Counted from the stretch's first letter, positions 8,127-17,362 are shown. The stretch: DNA of 64,000 nucleotides from Collinsella sp. (GCA_031294825.1 JAUMPM010000034.1:1-64000); one strand, 5' to 3'. Translations and numbers: made by a program. The notes: generated by a model from the sequence alone, not told the origin.

Positions 8127-9392
8127 ATGCGCAGCGTCTCGATTGTAGGCGTGGGCTGCACCCCGTTCAAGGATTTTGAGGAGCATCCCGAGACCCAGGG
8201 TATTGGCGAGGGCGAGGCGTTTGGCTATGCGGCCCTCGAGGCAATTGCCGATGCCGGTCTTGAGCCCCGCGATATCGACTTTTTCTATCACGGCAGCGCC
8301 AATCCGTATCTCGTTGGCGATTGCATTACCCCCAACATGCAGGTTGCCGATTGGTTTGGCGTTCGTGCCAAGGGCTCCGTCCATCATTCCGAGGCTTGCT
8401 GCACGGGTTACGTCGCCCTTGAGCAGGCCGTGATGGCGGTTGCTTCCGGTGCTTACGACGTTGTCCTTACGGGTGCCTGCGATTTGGCTTCGACTCTTCC
8501 CGTCGAGCATATGCCCTCCCATATTCGTCAGGACTTTACGCTCGACGTCATGATTCCCTCGCTCGATAAGATCTATGACCGCGCGTATGGTCGCCCGCTT
8601 GATGGTGCCTTTGGCGTGTCGTTCGACAACTGGATCAACGAGTATTCGATGCAGTACGACCTTACAGCCGATCAGATTGATGACGCCCTGAACGGCCTTA
8701 CCAAGAGCCTTCGCCGCGGTGCCGTCCTGAATCCCCTTGCCTGGTACGAGACTACGGTCGAGGAGGACGCGAAGGCAGCCGGGTTCGATACCGCCGACGA
8801 GTATCTCAAGAGCATGTATAACCCGCGCGTTACGCAGTACCTGCGTGTTACCGGCTTTGAGAAGAAATGCGACGGTGCCGCAGCTGTTGTCGTGATGCCC
8901 ACGGAGAAGGCCAAGGCCATGGGCGTGCCGTATGCGCCTATTGAGGTTCTGGGTACGGGCGCTTCTGCGGTCGAGGCCGGCCTGCTTCACAACGAGCACT
9001 GGGCTACCGAGCTTGCCGCCAAGCAGGTCTACGACCTTACCGGCGTGAGCCCCGACGAGATCGACCTGTTTATGTGCAATGACTTCTTCCTTGCTTCCGA
9101 GATCGTCTCGGCTGAGGAGTGCGGCTATATTCCGCGCGGCGAGGCTTGGAAGTACGCGATCGATGGTCGCACCGCTTTTGACGGCGATAAGCCCATCAAC
9201 CCGCACGGTGGTCGTTGCAACTTCGGTCACGCCCATGGCGCATCCGGCATCGCCGATATCGTTGAGGCCGTCAAGCAGATGCGTGGCGTCGCCGGTGCTA
9301 CCCAGATGAAGAAGGTTCCCGAGACGGCGTTCCTGCGCGGTTTTGGCGGTTCTCAGAACGTGCGCTGCCAGATTCTTCGTACCGTCGCCTAA
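8127..9392 (+). CDS. Thiolase-like acyltransferase (SCP-x type)
   Basis: A 421-aa thiolase-fold enzyme that should make or cleave a C-C bond next to a thioester. The nucleophile Cys lies in HHSEACCTGYVALEQA, and the NPHGGRCNFGHAHGASG block supplies the His/Asn/Gly loop. The C-terminal CxG of classical degradative thiolases is replaced by GFGGSQNV, as in SCP-x/archaeal-type thiolases that work with an OB-fold partner. That partner is the next gene. The ATG at 8127 follows GGAAAG; a GTG at 8106 is an in-frame alternative. It is the first gene of an apparent operon with OB protein, ACP, phosphotransacylase, kinase and MFS carrier. Confidence 0.85.
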   Translation: MRSVSIVGVGCTPFKDFEEHPETQGIGEGEAFGYAALEAIADAGLEPRDIDFFYHGSANPYLVGDCITPNMQVADWFGVRAKGSVHHSEACCTGYVALEQAVMAVASGAYDVVLTGACDLASTLPVEHMPSHIRQDFTLDVMIPSLDKIYDRAYGRPLDGAFGVSFDNWINEYSMQYDLTADQIDDALNGLTKSLRRGAVLNPLAWYETTVEEDAKAAGFDTADEYLKSMYNPRVTQYLRVTGFEKKCDGAAAVVVMPTEKAKAMGVPYAPIEVLGTGASAVEAGLLHNEHWATELAAKQVYDLTGVSPDEIDLFMCNDFFLASEIVSAEECGYIPRGEAWKYAIDGRTAFDGDKPINPHGGRCNFGHAHGASGIADIVEAVKQMRGVAGATQMKKVPETAFLRGFGGSQNVRCQILRTVA

Positions 9393-9430
9393 GCGACCGC
9401 GGTTTTCGATTTCCCATAAGGAGTATTCTC

Positions 9431-9853
9431 ATGCAACTCAAAGATATGGAGCCCGTGGTCAAGAAGTTCTACACGGGTCTTGAAGAGGGCATCTATTGGG
9501 CGCGCCAGTGCCCCGAGTGCGGAGCCGTCGAGTTTCCGCCCCACCTTGCCTGCAATGCCTGCGGCTATCACAAGACCGATTGGGTCCAGGTTTCCGGTCA
9601 CGGCCATCTGATCGATTTTACCTTGCCTGGTCCGCAGAACGACAAGCCCTACCTCAAGGAGTATGGCAAGTACGCCTACGGCGCCGTCGATATCGACGAG
9701 GGTTCTCAGTACACCTACGTCATCTACGGCATTACCAAGAAGAAGGCCCCCGAGATTCGCGCCAAGCTCATGGCGGGCCAGACCGTGGGCGTCCACGCCA
9801 AGGTCATCGACCGTCCTGGCTACAAGGAGCTTACGTTCGAGCTTGACGACTAG
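9431..9853 (+). CDS. DUF35 Zn-ribbon/OB-fold thiolase partner
   Basis: A 140-aa protein with an N-terminal rubredoxin-like zinc ribbon (CPECG...CNACG, residues about 26-45) and a C-terminal OB fold. Members of this family form complexes with SCP-x-type thiolases or HMG-CoA synthases and help bind CoA or channel intermediates. Start ATG follows AAGGAG. It lies 38 nt after the thiolase gene, the usual arrangement for the pair. Confidence 0.88.
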   Translation: MQLKDMEPVVKKFYTGLEEGIYWARQCPECGAVEFPPHLACNACGYHKTDWVQVSGHGHLIDFTLPGPQNDKPYLKEYGKYAYGAVDIDEGSQYTYVIYGITKKKAPEIRAKLMAGQTVGVHAKVIDRPGYKELTFELDD

Positions 9854-9957
9854 GCTTTCAACCCTTTTAACAATTCGATTCCTCTCTTAGGTCACGGCGG
9901 GACCCATGTCTCCAGCCCGCCGTGGCCGCCCCTCTTTTTCGATTGAAAGGCACCATC

Positions 9958-10191
9958 ATGAACGAAGAACTCACTCAGCAGATCTGCGATTTTGCCAAGT
10001 CCGCCTACAACTATGACGGCGATGTGACCCCTGAGACGACGTTTGAGATCCTGGGCAAGGGCTCGATGAAGATGATCGCGCTGACCTCCATGATCGAGAA
10101 CGAACTCGATGCCGAGGTTCCCGTTCGCGAGGTCATGGTCATGAAGACCATCGGCGAGCTTATCGAGCGTACTGCCGAAGAGATGGAGTAA
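9958..10191 (+). CDS. Acyl carrier protein-like
   Basis: A 77-aa acidic helical protein of ACP length. The prosthetic-group site reads GKGSMKMIALTSMIENEL: the serine (S36) is kept but the usual DSL is GSM. The helix 3 region (VPVREVMVMKTIGELIERT) is typical. Start ATG follows GAAAGG. It sits between the thiolase pair and the phosphotransacylase, 5 nt before the latter, so the acyl intermediate may be carried on this protein instead of, or as well as, on CoA. Confidence 0.82.
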   Translation: MNEELTQQICDFAKSAYNYDGDVTPETTFEILGKGSMKMIALTSMIENELDAEVPVREVMVMKTIGELIERTAEEME

Positions 10192-10196
10192 CTGCC

Positions 10197-11204
10197 ATGG
10201 ACCTGATGCAGACCCTGCGCGAGCAGGCTGCCGCCAAGCCTATGCGCGTTGCTTTTCCCGAGGGCGAAAACGAGACCATGATGCAGGCGGTCGCAAAGAT
10301 CGCTGCCGAGCGTCTCGCCGAATGTGTGCTGGTCGGCGACGGCGGTAAGCTCAAGGAGCTTGCCGATGAGCGCGGCATCTCCCTTGACGGTATCGAGATT
10401 GTCGATGTGACCGACGAGGAGGCGAACGCCGCTTGTTGCGAGCGCTACCTTTCGCATCCGGATTGCAAGTTTAAGCCCAAGGGCGCTGCGCGCCGTATGA
10501 CGCGTCCGCTTGAGCGCGCCCTGATTTTGCAGGTGCTCGGCGATGTCGACGTTATGTTCGCCGGCATCGATAACGCCACGGGCGACATCATCCTAGCGGG
10601 ACAGACCATCGTCGGCCTTGCCGACGGTGCGGACACCGTGAGCTCGTGCGGTATCGCCGACATTCCCAACTGGAACGGCGGCGAAGGCGGCCTTTTGGCT
10701 TTTGGCGATTCCGCCGTTTGCGTTGACCCCACGAGCGAAGAGCTTGCCTCGATTGCGATTTCGTCGAGCGAAACGGTGCGCTCGCTGACCGGATGGGATA
10801 TCCGTTGCGCGCTGCTTTCGCATTCGACTGACGGTTCGATGGATAACGAGCTTGTCGACAAGGTACGTCGCGCTCGCGAGATTGCCAACGATCGCCGTCC
10901 CGACCTTGCCATCGACGGCGAGTTCCAGTTTGATTCGGCGATTAACCCCAAGGTTGCGGCCAAGAAGGTACATCGTGAGTCCGCTGTTGCGGGCCAAGCC
11001 AACGTGGTCATCTGGCCCGATATCAACGTGGGCAATATCGGCGTCAAGATCATCCAGAATCTGACCGGTGCCAATGCCTACGGCCCCATGCTTCAGGGCT
11101 TCAAGAAGATCGTGTGCGATTGCTCGCGCTCTGCGCCCGTCGACGAGATCGTCGGCAACGTGGTGATGAGCTGCGTGCGCGCCCAGGCGCTTAAGGAGGC
11201 TTAA
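10197..11204 (+). CDS. Phosphate acyltransferase (Pta/Ptb family)
   Basis: A 335-aa enzyme of the phosphotransacetylase/phosphotransbutyrylase fold: acyl-thioester plus phosphate gives acyl-phosphate. Recognisable stretches are VAFPEGENETMMQAV, AGQTIVGLADG, DGEFQFDSA and WPDINVGNIGVKIIQ. The length fits Pta of Gram-positive bacteria. Placed directly between an ACP and an acyl kinase, it should convert the thiolase product to an acyl phosphate. Whether it prefers acetyl or longer chains, and CoA or ACP, is unknown. Confidence 0.88.
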   Translation: MDLMQTLREQAAAKPMRVAFPEGENETMMQAVAKIAAERLAECVLVGDGGKLKELADERGISLDGIEIVDVTDEEANAACCERYLSHPDCKFKPKGAARRMTRPLERALILQVLGDVDVMFAGIDNATGDIILAGQTIVGLADGADTVSSCGIADIPNWNGGEGGLLAFGDSAVCVDPTSEELASIAISSSETVRSLTGWDIRCALLSHSTDGSMDNELVDKVRRAREIANDRRPDLAIDGEFQFDSAINPKVAAKKVHRESAVAGQANVVIWPDINVGNIGVKIIQNLTGANAYGPMLQGFKKIVCDCSRSAPVDEIVGNVVMSCVRAQALKEA

Positions 11205-11207
11205 GGT

Positions 11208-12320
11208 ATGTCCGATAAAAAGACTCCCTGGCGCGTCCTGGTAATCAACCCGGGTTCCACTTCCACGAAGGTGGGCGTTTTTGAGGGCGATGAGTGCAAG
11301 CTCAGTAAGAACGTTGCGCACGATGCGAAGGACCTTGCCCAGTTCGATGGGGTTTCGGCTCAGATGCCGTATCGCTGCGATCTGATTCTTGGAGCACTGG
11401 GGGAGGCGAGCCTGAAGCTCGAGGACTTTGATGCATTTGTCGGTCGCGGCGGCGGCTTGCTTTCGCTGCCCGGCGGCACGTATGCCATCAATGAGGTCAT
11501 GCTCGAGCATGCCCGCGTCGGTGCGAACGGCATTCAGCACCCGGCGCAGTTGGGCCCCCAGATTGCTCATGAGTTCGCCTCAAAGACGGGAAAGCCCTCT
11601 TTTGTGGTGAATCCTCCCGATACCGACGAGCTGTGCGACCTCGCACGTATGACGGGCATTAAGGGCGTGTATCGAAACGTGCACCTGCACGCCCTTAATC
11701 TCAAAGAGACCGCCATCCGCCATGCGGCAAAGCTCGGTCGCCCCTATGATGAGTGCAACTTCATTGTTTGCCATATCGGCGGCGGCATCTCTATCTCGGC
11801 TCATCTTAAGGGCAAGATGGTGGACGGCAACGACATCGTTGGCGGCGAGGGTCCCATGGCGCCGACGCGCTGCGGATCGGTTCCCGCGATCGAGGTCGCG
11901 AAGTATACGGCAGAGCATGGTCTCGACGTTGCCCGCGCCCATTGCATGAAGACCGGTGGCTTCGTTGACCTTTTGGGTACGTCCGATGCCATCGAGGTGT
12001 GCGATCGCGCCGCTGCGGGCGATAAGGCTGCGGCTCGCGCCTGGGATGCAATGGTCTACCAAATCTGCAAGTGGATTGGCGAGATGGCTTGTGTGCTGAA
12101 GGGCGACGTCGACGGCATCTTGCTCGGAGGCGGCATGGTCCACAGCAAGGAGCTCGTTGCCTCGATTGAGGAATGCTGCTCTTGGATCGCCCCCGTGTCT
12201 GCCTATCCGGGCGAGTTTGAGCTCGAGGCTATGGCCGCTGGTGCCTGTCGCGTGCTCGATGGTGTCGAGGAAGCGCTCGTGTACAGCGGAGAACCCGTGT
12301 TCACCGGATTTAACGACTAA
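11208..12320 (+). CDS. Butyrate kinase-type acyl kinase
   Basis: A 370-aa ASKHA-fold kinase: acyl-phosphate plus ADP gives carboxylate plus ATP. Markers: phosphate-binding VLVINPGSTSTKVGVF at the N-terminus, NVHLHALN, CHIGGGISISAH and GGEGPMAPTRCG. These fit butyrate kinase better than acetate kinase. Start ATG follows AGGAGG, 3 nt after the phosphotransacylase stop. Together with that enzyme it turns a thioester into ATP by substrate-level phosphorylation. Confidence 0.9.
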   Translation: MSDKKTPWRVLVINPGSTSTKVGVFEGDECKLSKNVAHDAKDLAQFDGVSAQMPYRCDLILGALGEASLKLEDFDAFVGRGGGLLSLPGGTYAINEVMLEHARVGANGIQHPAQLGPQIAHEFASKTGKPSFVVNPPDTDELCDLARMTGIKGVYRNVHLHALNLKETAIRHAAKLGRPYDECNFIVCHIGGGISISAHLKGKMVDGNDIVGGEGPMAPTRCGSVPAIEVAKYTAEHGLDVARAHCMKTGGFVDLLGTSDAIEVCDRAAAGDKAAARAWDAMVYQICKWIGEMACVLKGDVDGILLGGGMVHSKELVASIEECCSWIAPVSAYPGEFELEAMAAGACRVLDGVEEALVYSGEPVFTGFND

Positions 12321-12394
12321 TAGTGCTGTGTTTGGGGCGGCCGCTGGTGATGCCTGGCCGCTCCGACCCTTTTCTCTAAGTGTAAGGATGGATC

Positions 12395-13594
12395 ATGGAT
12401 AAAACCAAGATCAAGTACCTGGTGGGCATTTATGCTGCCGCCATGTGCATTATGGGCATGTTGGTGCCCGTCCCCATCGTGGCCTCTGTCGCGGCGGCGT
12501 TTCCCGACGAAAACATCGCTGCCGTCCAGATGATCATCGGCATCATCCCGTTGATGATGGCACTGTCCGCCATGCTCGTCTCTTCACAGCTTGCCTCTCG
12601 CGTGTCCAAGAAGAAGACGACGCTTGTCGGTCACGTTATCGTGATGCTGGCAGGCGCCTCGGTGCTGGTGTTCCACGACTCGCTCGGCCAGGTCTTAGCG
12701 GCTTCTGCTGTCATGGGCCTTGGTCTCGGCGCCGTGCAGAATTCAACGGACGCTCTTATCGCGGATTACTTTGGCGGAAAGCAGCGCTCGTTTGTCATGG
12801 GCATCTACTCCACTTTTGTCGCACTTGGCGGCATTATCTGGACGATGGTTTCCGGCATCTTGGGTTCTGCCGAGTGGTTCCACAGCTATGCGGCGTACTT
12901 CATCATGATCGTGTTTATCGTCATTGAGGCTGTTTGCCTTCCCGAGGGCCATCTTGAGCCCAAGCGCAAAGTCAACGTGTTTGCCAATATGCCTAAAGAG
13001 GTCGCGATTATCACGCTCATGAGCTTCGTGTTCGTACTCACGTTCCAGCTCTTCAGCTCCAACGTTTCGCTGCTTGTTGTGGGTCGCGGCTTTGGCGGTA
13101 CCGTGGAGGCCGGTCTTGCCTCTACCGTTATGACCGTTGCCGGTATTGCGGCTGGTCTTTTGGTGGGCCCGCTGTTTGCCAAGTTTAAGAACCTGGCTAT
13201 GCCGATCGCGTGGGGCGTGACGCTCGTTGGCCTGGGCCTGACGCTGGTTGCGCCCGCCTTTATGGTGCTGTGCGTTGCGGGCTTTGTCGTTGCGCTGGGC
13301 AAGGAGACCTACGTGCCGCTGGAGGGCAATTTTGCCGCCGGCAACTCTGCCCCCGAGGGACGTGCGTTTAACCTCGCCATTGGCATGGCGGGCATCAACT
13401 TTGGCATGGCACTGTCTCCCATTGTGTTTGAGGCCGTGACGTCGCCGTTTGGTGCAACGATTGACCAGAAGTTCATCGCCGGCATGATCGTCTGTGCGGC
13501 TTGTGTCGTCTTTGGCGCCATTAAGTATCGCAAGCTCACCCCGGCCCAGCTTGCCGAGGCCGAGAAGATGGCGGCCAGCGGCGAGGCGGAGTAG
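12395..13594 (+). CDS. MFS transporter
   Basis: A 399-aa integral membrane protein with about 12 hydrophobic segments, a central cytoplasmic break near residue 190 (LEPKRKVNVF), and an internal repeat typical of the major facilitator superfamily. Start ATG follows AAGGATGG. As last but one gene of the operon it probably imports the substrate or exports the acid product of the thiolase route. Substrate unknown. Confidence 0.85.
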   Translation: MDKTKIKYLVGIYAAAMCIMGMLVPVPIVASVAAAFPDENIAAVQMIIGIIPLMMALSAMLVSSQLASRVSKKKTTLVGHVIVMLAGASVLVFHDSLGQVLAASAVMGLGLGAVQNSTDALIADYFGGKQRSFVMGIYSTFVALGGIIWTMVSGILGSAEWFHSYAAYFIMIVFIVIEAVCLPEGHLEPKRKVNVFANMPKEVAIITLMSFVFVLTFQLFSSNVSLLVVGRGFGGTVEAGLASTVMTVAGIAAGLLVGPLFAKFKNLAMPIAWGVTLVGLGLTLVAPAFMVLCVAGFVVALGKETYVPLEGNFAAGNSAPEGRAFNLAIGMAGINFGMALSPIVFEAVTSPFGATIDQKFIAGMIVCAACVVFGAIKYRKLTPAQLAEAEKMAASGEAE

Positions 13595-13694
13595 CCGCTC
13601 GAGTAGCTGTTTTGCCGCACATCATGTTTTATCGGGGCCGCCGACATATGCCGGCGGCCCTCTTTCTATCAATGGCTTTGAAAGGATTTAGGCT

Positions 13695-14165
13695 ATGAAG
13701 CTCCCTGTCGGCCGCGTCATCGGCATTCTCAACGGCTTCTTTAACCCCTTGTTGCTCTGTACATTCCTCCCCATTATCGAAGGGGCACCCGGTTTGGATC
13801 TGACGAGTCCCACGGGCTTTTTGGGACAACTCATCGTGGCCACGGTGATCGCCGAGGTTCTGAGCGCACTCCCGCTGTTTGGCAAAACGGTTGGTATGTG
13901 CCTGGACTTTTTTGGTTTTGAGCAGGGGAGTGCATCACACAAGATCGCCGGTACGGTCATCGGTGCCACGCTCCTTTTTATGGTAATCGGTTTTGGCGAG
14001 ATTGCCTTCCAGGGAGGATTCGGAACGATTGGAGGCCGTACGTTCTTCGCGCGTTGGGCAGGCCTCGTCACAAAGGGATGGGCTTTTGTGGTTATCGCCG
14101 GCGTGCTGCTCGATCCTTTTACAGCGGCTCTCGGCCGCATGATAGCTCGCGAAGAGAAGAAATAG
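13695..14165 (+). CDS. Small membrane protein of unknown function
   Basis: A 156-aa protein with about four hydrophobic segments and a lysine-rich tail (IAREEKK). I do not recognise the family. Start ATG follows GAAAGGA. It follows the MFS gene by 100 nt and precedes a long hairpin that would end the operon, so it may belong to the same transport or pathway unit. Confidence 0.7.
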   Translation: MKLPVGRVIGILNGFFNPLLLCTFLPIIEGAPGLDLTSPTGFLGQLIVATVIAEVLSALPLFGKTVGMCLDFFGFEQGSASHKIAGTVIGATLLFMVIGFGEIAFQGGFGTIGGRTFFARWAGLVTKGWAFVVIAGVLLDPFTAALGRMIAREEKK

Positions 14166-14177
14166 CTCCTCGCCTAT

Positions 14178-14255
14178 CGAATGCCGGCGGACGGGGTGCC
14201 GGGGCTGTAGTCTTCCGAGCGTTTGCAGTCCCGTCGCTCCGTCCGCCGGCATTCG
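14178..14255. repeat. Long inverted repeat after the thiolase operon
   Basis: CGAATGCCGGCGGACGG (14178-14194) is an exact reverse complement of 14239-14255. Inner GGGGCTG/CAGTCCC could extend the stem. It would serve as operon end, but no T-run follows. Confidence 0.7.
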
Positions 14256-14457
14256 ACCGCAACATGTTGGTCAAGCATAATCTTTTGGATTCTTTTGGCG
14301 TGAGCGGCTTGGTTTTGGTAGGATTTGTCGGCGGCTTGACTAAGGGGGTTTTATAACTGCCATGCAGGTAGCCGTGTTGGTAACGTTTTACCGACTTGCC
14401 AAGAACCCCTCATAATTAATGCGTCTGCAAAATGACTAATTGCTTTGACCTGCTGAA

Positions 14458-14505
14458 ACACTATATGTTGTGTTTGACCTAAAAAAAGAATACAGGATAT
14501 AGATG
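14458..14505 (+). promoter_or_regulatory. Tandem NrdR boxes upstream of nrdD
   Basis: ACACTATATGTTGTGT (14458-14473) matches the NrdR consensus ACACWATATATWGTGT at nearly every position. A weaker copy (ATACAGGATATAGATG, 14490-14505) lies 32 bp downstream, three helical turns away as usual for NrdR pairs. This predicts repression by NrdR with (d)ATP. Confidence 0.75.
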
Positions 14506-14729
14506 CCTCTTTGTCGTATGATAGATGGCGGACAGAGAACGAGAACCTTATTCGCCCCATTTGGATAGATCTTTGAGCCCCTTGATTGGCTGCGAGGATT
14601 GTCCGCATGAGGGACTATGGTTATCGAGAACACAGATTGCGCGACGGCGCCGCAAGACAGGGGCACGCCCTGCCGGGCATCGTTTGGCTCTGAAGCGCAA
14701 TGAGACTACGACGCGAAAGAGGCAAGAGG

Positions 14730-16952
14730 ATGAAGATCATCAAGCGCAGCGGCACCGAGGTTGTCTTTGACATCGATAAGATCGTCAATGCCATCCGCGC
14801 CGCTAACTTGGAGGTCGAGGAGAGCTCTCGTCTAACCGACCGCCAGGTGGTTTATGCGGCGCAAAACGTCGCCGAGGCATGCGAGAACGCGGGCCACACC
14901 GTTTCGGTCGAGGAGATCCAGGATTTGGTCGAGGACGAGATCATGCGTCTCGACTGCTACGAGGTTGCCCGCCACTACATCATCTATCGCTATGTTCAGA
15001 GCCTGAAGCGCCAGAAGAACACGACCGATGACAAGATTCTGTCGCTGATCGAGTGCAATAACGAAGAGGTCAAGCAGGAGAACTCCAACAAGAACCCGAC
15101 CGTCAACTCCGTTCAGCGCGACTATATGGCTGGCGAGATTTCCAAGGACCTGACCCAGCGCGTGCTGCTGCCTCAGGAGATCGTGGATGCCCATAATGAG
15201 GGTCTGATCCATTTCCACGATTCGGATTACTTTGCCCAGCATATGCACAACTGCGATCTGGTGAACCTGGAGGACATGCTCCAGAACGGCACTGTTATTT
15301 CGGGCACGCTGATTGAGAAGCCGCACAGCTTCTCGACCGCCTGCAATATTGCGACGCAGATTATCGCCCAGGTTGCTTCCTCCCAGTACGGCGGCCAGTC
15401 CATCTCGCTGACCCATCTTGCCCCCTTTGTTGAGGTGAGCCGTCAAAAGATTCGTGGCGAGGTCGCCCGCGAGCTCGAGGAGCTCGGCGTTTCCGCATCT
15501 CCCGAAAAGGTTCGCGAGGTCGTTGAGGATCGCCTGCGTGACGAGATCCGTCGCGGCGTCCAGACGATTCAGTATCAGGTCGTGACCCTTATGACCACCA
15601 ATGGCCAGGCGCCGTTCGTGACGGTCTTTATGTATCTTAACGAGGCCCGTACGCCTCAGGAGAAGCACGACCTTGCCATGATCGTGGAGGAGACGCTTCG
15701 CCAGCGCTACGAGGGCGTTAAGAACGAGGCCGGCGTGTGGATTACCCCGGCATTCCCCAAGCTTATCTATGTACTCGAGGACGATAACGTTCACGAGGAT
15801 TCCCCGTACTTCTACCTGACCCAGCTGGCTGCCAAGTGCACCGCTAAGCGCATGGTGCCCGATTACATCTCCGAGAAGAAGATGCGCGAGCTCAAGCTGT
15901 CTAAGGGCGAGACCGCCGGCAACGGCGATTGCTACACCTGCATGGGTTGCCGCAGTTTCCTGACGCCCGACCGTTCGGGCAACGGTTTTAACAACGTTGC
16001 CAACGCGCTGAACTACGACCCGAACAAGCCCAAGTACTATGGTCGCTTTAACCAGGGCGTTGTGACCATCAACCTGCCTGATGTCGCACTGAGCTCGCAC
16101 CAGGATATGGACAAGTTCTGGAAGATCTTCGATGAGCGCCTTGAGCTGTGCCACCGTGCCCTGCTGTGCCGTCATGAGCGCCTGATGGGTACACTTTCTG
16201 ACGCCGCGCCGATTCTTTGGCAATACGGCGCCCTGGCGCGTCTGAAGAAGGGCGAGACGATCGACAAGCTGCTCGTGGGCGGATACTCTACGATCAGCCT
16301 GGGCTATGCCGGCCTGTATGAGTGCGTTAAGTACATGACGGGTCACAGCCACACCGAGAAGGAGGGCACGCCGTTTGCCATGGCCGTCATGCAGCACATG
16401 AACGACAAGTGCGCCGAGTGGAAGGCCGAAAGCGATATCGACTTCTCGCTGTACGGCACCCCGCTTGAGTCGACGACCTACAAGTTTGCCAAGTGCCTGC
16501 AGCGCCGTTTTGGCATTATCCCGGGCGTGACGGACAAGGGCTACATTACCAACAGCTATCACGTCCATGTGTCCGAGGAGATCGACGCATTCGACAAGCT
16601 CAAGTTCGAGGGTATGTTCCAGCAGCTTTCGCCGGGCGGTGCCATCTCCTACGTCGAGGTTCCCAACATGCAGGACAACCTCAAGGCTGTCATTCGCGTG
16701 ATGCAGTACATCTACGACAACATCATGTACGCCGAGCTCAACACCAAGAGCGACTACTGCCAGGTGTGCGGCTACGACGGTGAGATCAAGATTGTCGAGG
16801 ACGATGGCAAGCTGGTGTGGGAGTGCCCCAACTGCGGCAACCGCGACCAGGAGAAGATGAATGTCGCTCGTCGTACGTGCGGCTACATCGGTACCCAGTT
16901 CTGGAACCAGGGTCGAACCGAGGAGATCCGCGACCGCGTGCTGCATCTCTAA
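14730..16952 (+). CDS. nrdD: Anaerobic ribonucleoside-triphosphate reductase
   Basis: A 740-aa class III ribonucleotide reductase that reduces NTPs to dNTPs without oxygen, using a glycyl radical made by NrdG. Residues 1-95 are an ATP-cone (MKIIKRSGTEVVFDIDKI). The C-terminus has a zinc site C677/C680 (CQVC) and C699/C702 (CPNC), and the glycyl radical site G718 in RRTCGYIG. The start ATG at 14730 follows GAGG; an upstream in-frame ATG at 14700 is less likely. NrdR boxes lie 260 nt upstream. The activase nrdG follows after a 425-nt hairpin-rich gap. Confidence 0.96.
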   Translation: MKIIKRSGTEVVFDIDKIVNAIRAANLEVEESSRLTDRQVVYAAQNVAEACENAGHTVSVEEIQDLVEDEIMRLDCYEVARHYIIYRYVQSLKRQKNTTDDKILSLIECNNEEVKQENSNKNPTVNSVQRDYMAGEISKDLTQRVLLPQEIVDAHNEGLIHFHDSDYFAQHMHNCDLVNLEDMLQNGTVISGTLIEKPHSFSTACNIATQIIAQVASSQYGGQSISLTHLAPFVEVSRQKIRGEVARELEELGVSASPEKVREVVEDRLRDEIRRGVQTIQYQVVTLMTTNGQAPFVTVFMYLNEARTPQEKHDLAMIVEETLRQRYEGVKNEAGVWITPAFPKLIYVLEDDNVHEDSPYFYLTQLAAKCTAKRMVPDYISEKKMRELKLSKGETAGNGDCYTCMGCRSFLTPDRSGNGFNNVANALNYDPNKPKYYGRFNQGVVTINLPDVALSSHQDMDKFWKIFDERLELCHRALLCRHERLMGTLSDAAPILWQYGALARLKKGETIDKLLVGGYSTISLGYAGLYECVKYMTGHSHTEKEGTPFAMAVMQHMNDKCAEWKAESDIDFSLYGTPLESTTYKFAKCLQRRFGIIPGVTDKGYITNSYHVHVSEEIDAFDKLKFEGMFQQLSPGGAISYVEVPNMQDNLKAVIRVMQYIYDNIMYAELNTKSDYCQVCGYDGEIKIVEDDGKLVWECPNCGNRDQEKMNVARRTCGYIGTQFWNQGRTEEIRDRVLHL

Positions 16953-16963
16953 TAACCATCCCA

Positions 16964-17100
16964 GGCTGCCCCGTAGCGAGGCCCCGGACCTTTACTCGCT
17001 ATTTCGGACAGTCCTGGCTCACGACGGAGGCGCCACTGGCGCCTCCTGTTCGTGCGGAACTCATATCGAGCAAAGGTCCGGGGCCTCGCTACGGGCAGCC
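16964..17100. repeat. 137-nt nested inverted repeat
   Basis: The arms 16964-16998 and 17067-17100 match over about 34 nt with one bulge and one mismatch. A perfect inner hairpin GGAGGCGCC-act-GGCGCCTCC lies at 17027-17047. It begins 11 nt after the nrdD stop. No T-run follows. Confidence 0.8.
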
Positions 17101-17278
17101 AAGTTGATGTAGCTGAGATGCGGCATGCGGTCTGCTCACTCCTCGAAGTTCTTAGCGGAAATAATTTGAGCTGCAGCTGCGATTTACTTGCGATGGCGGT
17201 TGAGCTGCAGCTGAGTATTTATTGGACCTCGAACCCTATGCTCGATGTTCGCTTCGTTCATTGAGTTACCCTTTGCAT

Positions 17279-17362
17279 GAGGCCGGGACATATCGTCCCG
17301 CCCGCAGTTTCGCAGGCCGAAGGCCGAGAATGTTTGAGGACGGGAAGATATGTCCCGGCCTC
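17279..17362. repeat. 84-nt inverted repeat directly before the nrdG RBS
   Basis: The arms at 17279-17303 and 17338-17362 share GAGGCCGGGACATATC and its complement, with a further GTCCCGCCC/GGACGGGA pairing. The right arm ends next to GGGAGA, the nrdG ribosome binding site, so folding could affect nrdG translation. Confidence 0.75.

Larger units (their letters stand above)
14166..14729. other. Intergenic region before nrdD
   Basis: 564 nt without a credible gene. It holds the hairpin at 14178-14255 and a pair of NrdR-type boxes at 14458-14505. The rest is AT-rich leader. Confidence 0.6.

Noticed and set aside
14832..16946. A 704-codon open frame antisense to nrdD, and similar long antisense frames at 27207-28847, 35841-37643, 42770-44521 and 52134-54344
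   Set aside because: High-GC codon bias of the real genes creates long mirror frames. The plus-strand proteins have clear motifs, and the antisense ones have none.
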